The notes under the pieces: model-generated | Seen by the model: only the letters and a program-made list of their open reading frames with translations | Database searches by the model: none | Told to the model about the DNA's origin: nothing | Translations under genes and position numbers: made by a program | DNA from: Asanoa ishikariensis | GTDB lineage: Bacteria > Actinomycetota > Actinomycetes > Mycobacteriales > Micromonosporaceae | Reading direction: 5' to 3' | Assembly (NCBI RefSeq): GCF_900107455.1 | Contig: NZ_FNQB01000002.1 | Span: 1,550,001 to 1,614,000, forward strand | DNA: 64,000 nucleotides | In this document: one piece after another, positions 12,374-20,422 of the stretch | Position numbering within the stretch: position 1 is the stretch's first letter | How the letters are laid out: every line of letters starts with the position of its first letter

Positions 12374-12919
12374 GTGAAGCTCCACCAGAACCGCTACGTA
12401 TGGGTAGCGGTGACCCTGCTGGCGTTCTCCGCCGCCGCGGTCGCACTGACCAACTCGGCCGGCTCGGAGGCGAAGCCGGCCGATCTGCGCGCGCAGATTC
12501 TGGCCCGGATGCGCACGACGCTCGAACAGGCGGACCCGGGACAGCACCACCATGCGGGACACCAGGCGGCCGCCGTGGAGTCGGAGGTGATCTGCGGGGT
12601 CCACGTCTACGGCTACGAGCCGGCCGACGTCACCGCGCTCGCCGAGGTGCGCACGGTCTACGGCTTCCACCTGTGCGGTGTCGCCGAGGACAAGCGCCCC
12701 TGGGACGTCGCCGTCAAGCTGGCCGGCCCGCTCATCATGGATATGTCCACCGAGCCGGTTGGCATCCAGGTGGTCGAGGCGACCGCTGAGACGATCTACA
12801 TCGACCGGTTGCGCGAGATGTTCCCGCCGAAGTACGCGGAACTGGCGCAGACGGAGGCGCTGGCCGAACCGGAGATGGCCGACCTGCGCCGTCGGTACGA
12901 CGCGGCAGCCGGGTTGTGA
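12374..12919 (+). CDS. Membrane-anchored or secreted hypothetical protein
   Basis: 181 residues. The N-terminus KLHQNRYVWVAVTLLAFSAA followed by small residues is a single signal or anchor helix (about 7-27). The rest is soluble, with a His-rich patch (QHHHAGHQ) and two cysteines. I do not recognise the family. The GTG at 12374 is preferred over the GTG at 12362 because GACGAGG lies about 11 nt upstream. It is divergent from cobK and 74 bp upstream of the LPMO gene, but the LPMO has its own promoter. Confidence 0.6.
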   Translation: MKLHQNRYVWVAVTLLAFSAAAVALTNSAGSEAKPADLRAQILARMRTTLEQADPGQHHHAGHQAAAVESEVICGVHVYGYEPADVTALAEVRTVYGFHLCGVAEDKRPWDVAVKLAGPLIMDMSTEPVGIQVVEATAETIYIDRLREMFPPKYAELAQTEALAEPEMADLRRRYDAAAGL

Positions 12920-12943
12920 CATTGATGCGGACAAATGTATGGT
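12914..12943 (+). promoter_or_regulatory. Candidate promoter of the LPMO gene
   Basis: TTGTGA (12914-12919) and TATGGT (12938-12943) are separated by 18 bp, a plausible vegetative promoter. The -35 box overlaps the stop codon of the upstream gene. The predicted start falls inside the adjoining palindromic operator at 12947-12960, a position suited to repression. Confidence 0.5.
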
Positions 12944-12946
12944 GGC

Positions 12947-12960
12947 TGGAAGCGCTCCCA
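12947..12960. promoter_or_regulatory. CebR-like operator upstream of the LPMO gene
   Basis: TGGAAGCGCTCCCA differs at one position from TGGGAGCGCTCCCA, the known box of CebR, the LacI-family cellobiose-responsive repressor of Streptomyces. It lies directly after the candidate -10 box and 34 bp before the start codon. Repression relieved by cello-oligosaccharides is the likely logic (inference from box similarity). Confidence 0.7.
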
Positions 12961-12993
12961 TCCCGACCGTTGTCGAAGAACGGAGGATGAACC

Positions 12994-13632
12994 GTGCGTT
13001 CTAAAAAATCCCTTCGAGCTGTGGTGCTGCTGTTCGCCGTGGTCGTCGGTCTGCTGCCGTGGGTCGGCCCGGCCCAGGCCCACGGCACGATCATCAACCC
13101 GCAGAGTCGCCAGTATCAGTGCTGGAAGACCTGGGGCAACCAGCACATGAACCCGGCCATGCAGACGCAGGACCCCATGTGTTGGGCGGCCTTCCAGGCC
13201 AACCCCGACACCATGTGGAACTGGATGAGCGCGTTGCGGGACGGCCTCGCCGGCCAGTTCCAAGCCCGCACGCCGGACGGGCAGTTGTGCAGCAACGGCC
13301 TGTCCCGGAACAACACGCTGAACCAGGTCGGAGCGTGGAAGCGGAGCAACGTGGGCCAGAGCTTCACGGCCCAGTTGTACGACCAGGCCAGCCACGGTGC
13401 TGACTACTTCCGCGTCTACGTGACCAAGCAGGGGTTCAACCCGTCCACCCAGAGCGTCGGGTGGGGCAACCTCGATCTGGTCGCGACGACAGGACGCTAC
13501 GCACCGGCGCAGAACATCTCGTTCAGCGTCACGGCACCCGGGCGCTCCGGACCACACGTGCTCTTCGTGATCTGGAAGGCGTCGCACATGGACCAGACCT
13601 ACATGTGGTGCAGCGACATCAACGTCGTCTGA
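12994..13632 (+). CDS. Secreted AA10 lytic polysaccharide monooxygenase (single domain)
   Basis: 212 residues from a GTG with GGAGG 7 nt upstream. A signal peptide ends PAQA, so mature His30 (HGTIINPQSRQ) becomes the N-terminal copper ligand. The second His of the brace is probably H134 in ASHGADYFRVYVT. The motif VIWKASHMDQTYMWCSDINV is typical of AA10. It oxidatively cleaves chitin or cellulose outside the cell. There is no carbohydrate-binding module. The CebR-like box favours cellulose, whereas the sequence style is also compatible with chitin-active AA10 enzymes. Confidence 0.93.
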   Translation: MRSKKSLRAVVLLFAVVVGLLPWVGPAQAHGTIINPQSRQYQCWKTWGNQHMNPAMQTQDPMCWAAFQANPDTMWNWMSALRDGLAGQFQARTPDGQLCSNGLSRNNTLNQVGAWKRSNVGQSFTAQLYDQASHGADYFRVYVTKQGFNPSTQSVGWGNLDLVATTGRYAPAQNISFSVTAPGRSGPHVLFVIWKASHMDQTYMWCSDINVV

Positions 13633-13644
13633 GGTTCCACGCGG

Positions 13645-14391
13645 TCATGCGTCGCGGCGGCGCAGGAGATAGGTATCCATGATCCAGCCCTTTCGGGCGC
13701 GCGCCGCCGCGCGTACCGCGTCGATCTCGTCCTTGGTCTCGCTCAGCGGTCCGGAGATCAGGATCTCGTCGGGCGTGCCGAGGTAGGCGCCCCAGTAGAT
13801 GTCGACGTCGTCGCTCACGTGCTGGTAGGCGGTGCGGGCGTCGAGCATCACGACCAGGTCGTCGACGTCGTCGGGCAGGCCCTGCTCCGCCAGCCGGCGG
13901 CCGGTGGTGATCTGGACGGCCCGGCCCACCCGGTTGAGACCGATCCGGTGCCGGGCGGCGAGGGTGCTGACGCTGCTGATGCCGGGGATGACGGTATAGC
14001 CGAAGTCGACACCGTCGATGTCGTCGAGGACACCGATGGTGCTGTCGAACAGGGCCGGGTCGCCCCAGACCAGGAAGCCGCCCCGTTGCGTCTCGGTCAA
14101 CTCGTCGCGGATCAGGTTCTCGAACGCGGCGGCCCGCTTGCGGCGCCAGTCGTCGACGGCGCCGGGATATTGGCTGGTGGTGCGGTCGCGCGGCGGGTCG
14201 CTGACCGTGACGATGCGGGCACCAGGCGCGTACTGCTTCAGTAGCTGCCGGCGCAGGTCCGTCAGGTCACGCTTCTCGTCGCCCTTGTCGACGAGGAAGG
14301 CGGCGTCGAGCCGGCCGAGCGCCTTGACCGCCTCGATCGTGAGCTGGTCAGGGTCGCCGGCCCCGATTCCGATGACGAGCACCTCGCGCAT
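13645..14391 (-). CDS. cobF: CobF, precorrin-6A synthase (deacetylating)
   Basis: 248 residues starting MREVLVIGIGAGDPDQLTIE, the CobF pattern, with the conserved QYPGAVDDWR segment. It is a tetrapyrrole methylase that methylates C-1 and removes the acyl group at C-20 in the aerobic pathway. It stands outside the main cob operon, 1.5 kb away, convergent with the LPMO gene and divergent from the FhuF-like gene. No riboswitch is apparent upstream. Confidence 0.92.
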   Translation of the reverse strand: MREVLVIGIGAGDPDQLTIEAVKALGRLDAAFLVDKGDEKRDLTDLRRQLLKQYAPGARIVTVSDPPRDRTTSQYPGAVDDWRRKRAAAFENLIRDELTETQRGGFLVWGDPALFDSTIGVLDDIDGVDFGYTVIPGISSVSTLAARHRIGLNRVGRAVQITTGRRLAEQGLPDDVDDLVVMLDARTAYQHVSDDVDIYWGAYLGTPDEILISGPLSETKDEIDAVRAAARARKGWIMDTYLLRRRDA

Positions 14392-14432
14392 GGGTCGTCA
14401 GTGTGCCCCATCGACGGTCTACGCTCACACGC

Positions 14433-15218
14433 GTGCCGCCACACCGAACCGCCGCCGCGGGTCCGGCGCTCGCGGCCGCAGCCGCTGTCGGCCCTTATTT
14501 CGCCTGGGAAGCCTGGTCCGCCGGCGCGGGTTGGCACCCGTACACCGACCTGTTGAAGCCGTCCGTTCTCGCCGAGCGGGTCGCCGTCGCGCGATCGACG
14601 CTGGTCAGTGCGTTCGGGTTGGCCGAGGAAGACGTGCCGGTCCGGGTCGTCGCGTCGGTCTACTTCATGGGCGTGGCGGCCCGGCTGCTGTCACCCCCGC
14701 TCGGCGCGGCGATCGCGGGCGGTGCGCTGCCGTTGGCGACGCGGGCCAACCTGTGGTGGCGCCCGGTGCCGTCGGGGCCGATGCCGATCGCGTACGGGGT
14801 GCTGCGGGCCGTGCCCGCGTCGTCCCCGGAGGAACTGGCCGCAGCGCTGGTCGCGGGCCCGCTGGCGGAGACGGTGACGCCACTGCTGAACCTGTTCGAG
14901 GCCGAGTTCCGGCTGTCGCCGAAGGTGCTGTGGGGCAACGTGGCGTCGGCGCTGGCCGGTGCCACCGGCGTGCTGGCCGACACGATGCCCCGCCACGCCG
15001 CGCGAGCAGGTGCCGTGCTCGACCACGCCCTGACCCTGCCGCCACTGGCCGGCACGGGCTCGGTCGTGCAGCCCGAACCCTCATTGCCCCGCCGCTTCCT
15101 GGTGCGCGACAACTGCTGCCTCTACTACCAGATCCCCGGCGGAGGCACCTGCGGCGACTGCGTGCTGACGCCGGAGCCGGAGCGGGTGCGGCACTGGCGG
15201 GCGATTCTCGACCAGTAG
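14433..15218 (+). CDS. FhuF-like iron-sulfur (ferric-siderophore reductase type) protein
   Basis: 261 residues from a GTG at 14433. The C-terminus contains CC-x10-C-x2-C (CCLYYQIPGGGTCGDC), the 2Fe-2S ligand pattern of FhuF. The middle is alanine- and proline-rich and weakly conserved, as in actinobacterial members. It probably reduces ferric iron in the cytoplasm after siderophore uptake. It is divergent from cobF with a 41-bp gap. No siderophore genes are in this window. A GTG at 14403 is an alternative start. Confidence 0.8.
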   Translation: MPPHRTAAAGPALAAAAAVGPYFAWEAWSAGAGWHPYTDLLKPSVLAERVAVARSTLVSAFGLAEEDVPVRVVASVYFMGVAARLLSPPLGAAIAGGALPLATRANLWWRPVPSGPMPIAYGVLRAVPASSPEELAAALVAGPLAETVTPLLNLFEAEFRLSPKVLWGNVASALAGATGVLADTMPRHAARAGAVLDHALTLPPLAGTGSVVQPEPSLPRRFLVRDNCCLYYQIPGGGTCGDCVLTPEPERVRHWRAILDQ

Positions 15219-15896
15219 CTATTTCGCCGTGAACGAGGATGTCGGCGAGCTGATGACGGTGAAGGCCTCGGCCAGGCGGCCCGGTGCGATCGTCACGCCC
15301 CGGTACTGGGCCAGGCCGTACGCCATCGCCCAGTAGTCGATCTCGCCAAGCTGGGACTTGTGGCATTCCAATGCCTGGCGCAGGAGCGTGGCCACGTCGG
15401 TGATGTCCTCCAGGTAGGACACGTGCCGCAGCGGGGTCCACACCTCGTAGGCCAACACGGTCGGCACCGCCCACGGGTCGCCGGTGGTGCCCTGGAACCA
15501 CGGGCCGGCCGCTTGCGCCAGCGCTTTGACCACGAGCCGGTGCGTCTCCTGGTGGTCGGGATGTCCGTCATCCTCGTGCGGCAGATAGACATATTCGGGC
15601 CGGTGTTGGCGGACCAGATTGATCATTCGTTCGGCGAGCTCCGGTGTGTCCTTGAGATAACCGTCGTCGTGTCTCAGGAAGGTCAGGTTCTTCACGCCGA
15701 GAAGCTCGGCCGCGCGCGTCGCCTCTTCCTCGCGTATCTGCGCGAGTGAGGTCTTGTCGATAACCCGACTGCCCGCGTTGCCGCTGGTCATGTAAACCAC
15801 GTGCACGGCACGCCCGTTGGCGAGGTGCTTGGCGATGCTGCCACCACAGCCGATCAGGTCGTCGTCCGGGTGCGGGGCAAATATCAGGACGCTCAT
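15219..15896 (-). CDS. PIG-L family deacetylase
   Basis: 225 residues beginning MSVLIFAPHPDDDLIGCGGS. The zinc motif HPDD and the later HEDDGHPDHQ are complete. The family removes N-acetyl groups from GlcNAc-containing conjugates (for example MshB, BshB and antibiotic precursors). The ATG at 15896 has GAGGAG upstream, and the longer frame to 15929 adds no conserved sequence. It is divergent from the two-TM protein gene. The substrate cannot be told from sequence; it is one of several carbohydrate-active genes here. Confidence 0.88.
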   Translation of the reverse strand: MSVLIFAPHPDDDLIGCGGSIAKHLANGRAVHVVYMTSGNAGSRVIDKTSLAQIREEEATRAAELLGVKNLTFLRHDDGYLKDTPELAERMINLVRQHRPEYVYLPHEDDGHPDHQETHRLVVKALAQAAGPWFQGTTGDPWAVPTVLAYEVWTPLRHVSYLEDITDVATLLRQALECHKSQLGEIDYWAMAYGLAQYRGVTIAPGRLAEAFTVISSPTSSFTAK

Positions 15897-16011
15897 GGTC
15901 GCTCCTCGGCCGGCTAGGGTGTCTTTCACTCTAAAGATCGAGATCCATGCCCTCTAGAGCGTTTCTGGAAGCCACGGGAACCCCGAAAGACCACGCTTAG
16001 TCGGGCAAATC

Positions 16012-16025
16012 ATACCTAAAGGTAT
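16012..16025. promoter_or_regulatory. Small palindrome between the PIG-L and two-TM genes
   Basis: ATACC-TAAA-GGTAT has perfect 5-bp arms. It sits in an AT-rich patch of an otherwise GC-rich 195-bp divergent region, about 67 bp upstream of the plus-strand gene. Possibly an operator; no regulator is recognised nearby. Confidence 0.35.
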
Positions 16026-16091
16026 AACGCACCGCAGTCAGTCGCACACGCAGCGCTTCCTCAGTGTGTTGTCAGCCTCTACGATCGCCGC

Positions 16092-16871
16092 ATGTCCAAG
16101 AAGAACCGTGCGATTGAGATCTCCTTCGTGGTTATCGCGATCGTGGCGGTGTGGAACCTTCAGTTGAACAATCTGGCGCTCGACATTGCCGCCGGGCTGG
16201 GGTTCAAAGAGGACTCATTCGGGCAGGAGGTGGTCGTCGGGATCTTCGTGCCGATGGTGGTGGGTGCGATCGCGGTTGTCGCCCAATACTTCTACCGCCA
16301 CGTCGGCTGGCGGCTCACCGCCAAATCGAACAACTGCCAGGGCTCCTGGGTCTATGTCCTCATCGCGCAGGCGGGCACCGAGGAGTTTCCGATCGCCGGT
16401 TGGTTCAAGCTCACACAGGACGCGGTGGAGATGAAGATCGACGACGCGCGCGCCTATTACATCGAGCCGGATGATCTGCTTTTCCGGGGCGACTGGACGA
16501 GCGACACGATCTGGCTGCGTGGCAAGGAACTCGGCATCGTGTTCGCGATGCGCGCCGAAGGCATCGGCAAGGAGCCCATTCCGTCGCAGTACTCGGGCTT
16601 CATCCAACTCCGGCCGCGGATCGCGGACCGCCGGGCGACTCCGATCTGGACCGGCCACTTCCACGACCTGGGCGACCGGACGGGCGTGCACGGGCCGATC
16701 GCGGCCAAGCGACTGCGGAAAGCACCGCGGGGTGACCTCGAAGGCGTCCTGGACGAGCACGTGGACGAGCTACGCACGGTCGCGCTGCGGATCATGGGTC
16801 GGGCCGGGACCCGCCAGGCGCCGGCGGCGGTCCCGCCGGGGCCGCGGCCGCCGGAGGTAGCCGAGTCATGA
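16092..16871 (+). CDS. Two-TM protein with beta-rich cytosolic domain, function unknown
   Basis: 259 residues. TM helices lie at about 8-28 and 46-67, followed by a soluble domain (about 70-220) with many short beta-like stretches and tryptophans (GSWVYVLIAQAG, GWFKLTQDAVEM, WTGHFHDLG). A Pro/Arg-rich tail ends the protein. This two-TM plus beta-barrel-like layout resembles Cap15/S-2TMbeta effectors of CBASS, but that is an architecture-level impression only. A TACGAT box 6 nt before the ATG suggests a leaderless transcript. Its stop overlaps the next start (ATGA), making it the first gene of a three-gene unit. Confidence 0.75.
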   Translation: MSKKNRAIEISFVVIAIVAVWNLQLNNLALDIAAGLGFKEDSFGQEVVVGIFVPMVVGAIAVVAQYFYRHVGWRLTAKSNNCQGSWVYVLIAQAGTEEFPIAGWFKLTQDAVEMKIDDARAYYIEPDDLLFRGDWTSDTIWLRGKELGIVFAMRAEGIGKEPIPSQYSGFIQLRPRIADRRATPIWTGHFHDLGDRTGVHGPIAAKRLRKAPRGDLEGVLDEHVDELRTVALRIMGRAGTRQAPAAVPPGPRPPEVAES

Positions 16872-18190
16872 ACCTGCTCCTGGTCGGTGTCGGCGTCACC
16901 ACGCCTCTCGTGCTGGGGTCGCTGGTCGCGCGCTGGGAGTCTTTGGAGCTCGAGCGGATCTGCCTGTACGACGTGAGCCCGGAACGCACGCGGTCGCTGG
17001 CGGCCCTGGTCGGCTTCGTCAGGGAGTCGCACCCGCACGCGCGCATCACGATGACGTCCGACATCCGGGTGGCGGAGGCGTCGGCTCCCGACTGCTGCGT
17101 CATCTCGATTCGCCCGGGTCTGGAGCGGGGACGGGTGGCCGACGAGCAGCGGGCCAAGGAGCTCGGATATCTGGCGAACGAGACGGTGGGCGCGGCGGGC
17201 CTGGCGTTCGCGTGCCGAGCGCTCCCCGCCGCGGCGATGCTGGTCGAGCGAATCGAGCGGTCGAACCCGGCGTGCGTGTTCGTCAACTTCACCAATCCGG
17301 CCGGAATAGTGACCGCTGGGCTCTCCCGGCAACCGGGTCGCACGGTGTTCGGCGTGTGCAGTTCGGCGGAGAAGAGCGCACGCGCGTTGGGGACGCCGGG
17401 GCGGGTCCTGACGTACGGGCTCAACCATCTCTCGTGGATCTATGCGATAGAGCGCGACGGTGCCGACCAGTTGCCTTTGGTGCTCGATGACCCCGCATTG
17501 CTCGAAGCCGCGCAGCCCTGGTTTCCGCCGAGCGTGCCGCGCGACTATCACGCCCTCGCCAACGAGTATCTCTACTATTACGACCTCCACGAGCACGCGA
17601 TGGCGGCACAGCGGTCGGCCGCGTCGACGCGGGCCGAGGTGGTCGAACGGCTCAATGCCTCCTGCCGGGCGGAGTTGGCGGCCGCCGGCGACGATTCGAA
17701 GTTGGCCTTCTCGGCGTACACGGCATATCTCGCGCAGCGAAAGCGGTCCTATATGGCGGGGGCGCTCGGGTCGGGCAATGTTGACTCCCTTTACGTGCTC
17801 AATGACGACGACGGCTATTCGGGGCCGGCGATCAAGGTGATCGAAGGCGCTGTTCTGGGCCGGGACCGGGTCGTCACGGCGATCACGGCCAACGACGTCT
17901 CACCGAACCTGCCCGCCGGAGTCGGCATCGAATGCACGGTGGAGATCCGCGATCGGCGGGTGCGCAAGATCGTTCCGACGTCGCTGTCGCCGCGGGCGAT
18001 GGCCCTGATCCAACAGGTGGCGGCATACGAAGCGACGCTCCTGGAGGCGTTGACCACCCGACACGTCGACGGGCTCGTCGCCGCCCTGGGTCTGCATCCG
18101 CTGACGCCTTCCCAAGACACCAACGCCACGTTCGTCGCGCGGACCGTGGCCGCCTGGCCCGAGGTCTTCGCCTCCTGGAGTCGTGATTGA
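16868..18190 (+). CDS. GH4-family (NAD-dependent) glycosidase-like protein
   Basis: 440 residues, the GH4 length. The N-terminus LLLVGVGVTTPLVLGSLV is a variant of the NAD-binding start. Later motifs fit the family: ELGYLANETVGAAGL, VNFTNPAGIV, and metal ligands C164 (FGVCSS) and H187 (GLNHLSW). GH4 enzymes hydrolyse 6-phospho- or uronic glycosides through a transient 3-keto step using NAD and a divalent metal. The canonical Asn after the metal Cys is Ser here. It sits between an unusual membrane protein and a kinase-like protein rather than a PTS, so its substrate may be atypical. Confidence 0.82.
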   Translation: MNLLLVGVGVTTPLVLGSLVARWESLELERICLYDVSPERTRSLAALVGFVRESHPHARITMTSDIRVAEASAPDCCVISIRPGLERGRVADEQRAKELGYLANETVGAAGLAFACRALPAAAMLVERIERSNPACVFVNFTNPAGIVTAGLSRQPGRTVFGVCSSAEKSARALGTPGRVLTYGLNHLSWIYAIERDGADQLPLVLDDPALLEAAQPWFPPSVPRDYHALANEYLYYYDLHEHAMAAQRSAASTRAEVVERLNASCRAELAAAGDDSKLAFSAYTAYLAQRKRSYMAGALGSGNVDSLYVLNDDDGYSGPAIKVIEGAVLGRDRVVTAITANDVSPNLPAGVGIECTVEIRDRRVRKIVPTSLSPRAMALIQQVAAYEATLLEALTTRHVDGLVAALGLHPLTPSQDTNATFVARTVAAWPEVFASWSRD

Positions 18191-18191
18191 C

Positions 18192-18737
18192 ATGCTCGTG
18201 CTGCTGTGTGGGTCGAGCGGCGTCGGTCGCTCGGAATGTCTCAAGCGCCTGGTCGCCGACCACGGTTGGGCGATGGTCCCCTGGCTCACCACCCGCGCCC
18301 CTCGCGACGGGGAGCGCGACCGGATCCCGGTGAGTCGGGAGGCGTTCGAGGACGCGGACCGGGCCGGCAGCATCTTCTACCGGTTCGAGTTCCACGGCCA
18401 CCACTACGCGATCCTGCGGCGGGCCGTGCGGGCCGCCGTCGAGTCACCACTGCCGCACGGCACGGACGTGCTGCCGTCCTCGTTGGCCGCGTTCGACGAG
18501 GTGTCGCGCGTGGCGATCGGCATCAGCGCCGACGCGTTCGACCTCGGTGCGCGGCTCCGCGCCGCCGGCCGCGGCCAGCGTCAGCTCACCGCCGAGCTCG
18601 AGTCCCGGCTGCTGTTCGAACCCTCGGTCGCGGATCGGATCGACCGGGTCCTGGTGAGCCACGAGGGCAAGCTGGCGGAGCTGGCCGGTGAGCTGGCCGC
18701 GCTGCCGTTCGCCTCGCTGGTGCGGCCTAGAGCTTGA
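18192..18737 (+). CDS. Guanylate-kinase-like P-loop protein with Arg in place of the Walker lysine
   Basis: 181 residues from the ATG at 18192, which has GGAG 11 nt upstream; a GTG at 18183 is too close to it. The N-terminus CGSSGVGRSE matches the GMP-kinase P-loop except that Lys is Arg13. LTTRAPRDGERD matches the GMP-binding TTRxPRxGExdG region. The rest diverges from true guanylate kinases. ATP phosphoryl transfer may be weak or lost, so a nucleotide-binding or regulatory role is possible. It is the third gene of the unit and overlaps the convergent GNAT gene by 11 bp. Confidence 0.75.
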   Translation: MLVLLCGSSGVGRSECLKRLVADHGWAMVPWLTTRAPRDGERDRIPVSREAFEDADRAGSIFYRFEFHGHHYAILRRAVRAAVESPLPHGTDVLPSSLAAFDEVSRVAIGISADAFDLGARLRAAGRGQRQLTAELESRLLFEPSVADRIDRVLVSHEGKLAELAGELAALPFASLVRPRA

Positions 18738-19164
18738 TCCGGAAGTGCCCGCCGTACGGGTCGAAGCCGACCCGCTCGTAGAAGGCGTGGCCGTCGCGGC
18801 GCTTGTTGTTGGAGGCCACGTACAGGCGCGCGCACCGGCGGTTCCGTGCCTCCTCGGCCACGGCTTCGACCAGGCGGCTCGCTATGCCGTCCCGGCGTTC
18901 CTCCGGGCTCACGTAGAGCTCGTCGATCTCGCAGATCAGGTGCGGTTCCCGGGCGACCCGGCGGTACGAGGCCGTGACGAAACCGACGAGCTCGTCGTCG
19001 TTCGTGGCCACGAAGACGATGTGGTTCTCCGAAGCGAGGACGGCGTCGACGGAGTGTCCGTGCGTGGCGAGACCTGCCGTATCCAGGTCGAGGAAGGCCG
19101 ACATCAACCCTGCGAGTCGGGCTCCGTCGTCGGCGTCAGCCCGCCGCACTCGTCTCGCGGCCAC
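18727..19164 (-). CDS. GNAT family N-acetyltransferase
   Basis: 145 residues with the GNAT core: IDELYVSPEERRDGIASRLV contains the acetyl-CoA pyrophosphate loop R/Q-x-x-G-x-A variant (RRDGIASRL). NKRRDGHAFYERVGF is the usual C-terminal motif. The substrate is unknown. It starts at a GTG (19164) inside the end of the ChbG-like gene, so the two are probably co-transcribed. A GTG at 19149 is an alternative start. Confidence 0.85.
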   Translation of the reverse strand: MAARRVRRADADDGARLAGLMSAFLDLDTAGLATHGHSVDAVLASENHIVFVATNDDELVGFVTASYRRVAREPHLICEIDELYVSPEERRDGIASRLVEAVAEEARNRRCARLYVASNNKRRDGHAFYERVGFDPYGGHFRIKL

Positions 19165-19969
19165 GGTTGCGCTCCTCGAGTTGGTCGAATGTCGCCAGCA
19201 CCATCTGTCCCGAGGCGGCGAACACCGACACCCTCGGGTCGAGCAGCGTCGCCAGCTCGGGACCCCGCGGTGCCGCGTAGGTGCTGACCCTCAGAAGCTC
19301 GTCGTCGACGACTGCCGGATGCACCATCAGCTCGGCTGACCGGCCGTCCGGAACGGCGCGCACCAGGTCGACGAACTTCTCCGCGGACGAGCCCTTCATC
19401 AGCTCGCCGACGAACAGGTCCGGCATGCGTACCGCCGCCTGCTCGAACATCATCGGCACGGCCGGGTGCGACTCGGGCGGCGCCGGCGGCCGTCGGACCG
19501 GGAGGCCGTAGCGCGTCGCGAGGTTCAGCAGCGCGCGGGCGGTGGTCGGGTGCAGGTAGGAGCTGTGATGGTGGCTGTCGAGGTGGTCGACCTCGACGCC
19601 GCAGCCGATCAGGCGGTCGATCTGCCTCGACCATTCGAGCTCGACCTCGTCGATCGCGTAGTCGTCGCAGGCGTCGAAGAAGCCCTGCCGGCTGTGGAAC
19701 ATGCCGTCGCTGTCCACTAAAGACGGAACCTCGTGCGGTGCGGAGATCGGCCGGCCGGCGGTGAGCACGAGATGCGCTCCGAACGGCATCGCGGAGGTCT
19801 TTTGCTGGGCCTCCCGAATGTCTTCCTCGACGCCGGGCATGTTCATCATCGCCGTGGTGGAGGACAGGACACCTTCGGTGAACGCGCGGCGAATTCCCTC
19901 GGAGACTCCGCGGGTGTAGCCGTAGTCATCGGCGTTGACGATGATCCGTTTCGCCGCGGGATCGCTCAT
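19136..19969 (-). CDS. ChbG/YdjC-family carbohydrate deacetylase
   Basis: 277 residues beginning MSDPAAKRIIVNADDYGYTR. The metal-binding NADDYG and DSHHHSSYLHP motifs of the YdjC/ChbG family are both present. ChbG removes an acetyl group from chitooligosaccharides such as chitobiose. It overlaps the GNAT gene. With the PIG-L deacetylase and the LPMO nearby, amino-sugar metabolism is a theme of this stretch, though each gene appears separately transcribed. Confidence 0.88.
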   Translation of the reverse strand: MSDPAAKRIIVNADDYGYTRGVSEGIRRAFTEGVLSSTTAMMNMPGVEEDIREAQQKTSAMPFGAHLVLTAGRPISAPHEVPSLVDSDGMFHSRQGFFDACDDYAIDEVELEWSRQIDRLIGCGVEVDHLDSHHHSSYLHPTTARALLNLATRYGLPVRRPPAPPESHPAVPMMFEQAAVRMPDLFVGELMKGSSAEKFVDLVRAVPDGRSAELMVHPAVVDDELLRVSTYAAPRGPELATLLDPRVSVFAASGQMVLATFDQLEERNRGRETSAAG

Positions 19970-20147
19970 GGATGCAGGGTGGCAGGTCCATCGGGTGCCG
20001 GCAAGCACAACTGAACAAAGTCGACCCGATCATGTGCGCATTCATCCGTGCGCTTTTCACGTCGTAATATCACGGCAATCTTTTCGGCCAGTCGAATGCC
20101 GGCCACCTCGGCGAGGGCCGACGCAGCAGCGTGGTCAAGGGAACGAG

Positions 20148-20363
20148 ATGCGGGCCGGCGTACGCCGTCAGTTCGCGTCCGGGCAGTCGGCAAAGTCCGC
20201 GAACCCGTCCGGGAGGGCGACCTCGACGCCGTGCGATCAGCTCCGGCGGACGGCGCGGGTCCTCGTCCCTGTCCCTCGTGGGAGGCGCGGCCAGGAACAG
20301 GCATTGATGGATCATGCCAAGAGCCGGGTCCGCGCGTACACCTTGCTGCTCGAAGGCCGTTAA
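20148..20363 (+). CDS. Possible small basic protein, unrecognised
   Basis: A 71-codon frame from an ATG with GGGAACGAG upstream, ending LLLEGR just before a strong terminator. Codon third positions are mostly G/C but less than in neighbouring genes, and the composition (Arg/Ser-rich) is not distinctive. It lies in a 450-bp stretch (19970-20422) otherwise without genes, and nothing else in that stretch looks coding. Could be spurious. Confidence 0.3.
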   Translation: MRAGVRRQFASGQSAKSANPSGRATSTPCDQLRRTARVLVPVPRGRRGQEQALMDHAKSRVRAYTLLLEGR

Positions 20364-20377
20364 TGGCCAAAAAGAAG

Positions 20378-20410
20378 GCGCCGCGCGGAGTCGGCAGATC
20401 CGCGCGGCGC
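20378..20410. terminator. Bidirectional intrinsic terminator
   Basis: A perfect 12-bp stem (20378-20389 with 20399-20410) and 9-nt loop. On the minus strand it is followed by CTTCTTTTT, on the plus strand by TTTCT. It ends the ssgB-like gene on the minus strand and any plus-strand transcript from the left. Confidence 0.85.
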
Positions 20411-20422
20411 TTTCTCGGGTTG

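Noticed and set aside
19970-20147. Possible genes on either strand between the ChbG-like gene and the small frame at 20148
   Set aside because: All frames give Arg/Ser/Pro-rich sequence without motifs or ribosome sites; nothing supportable.
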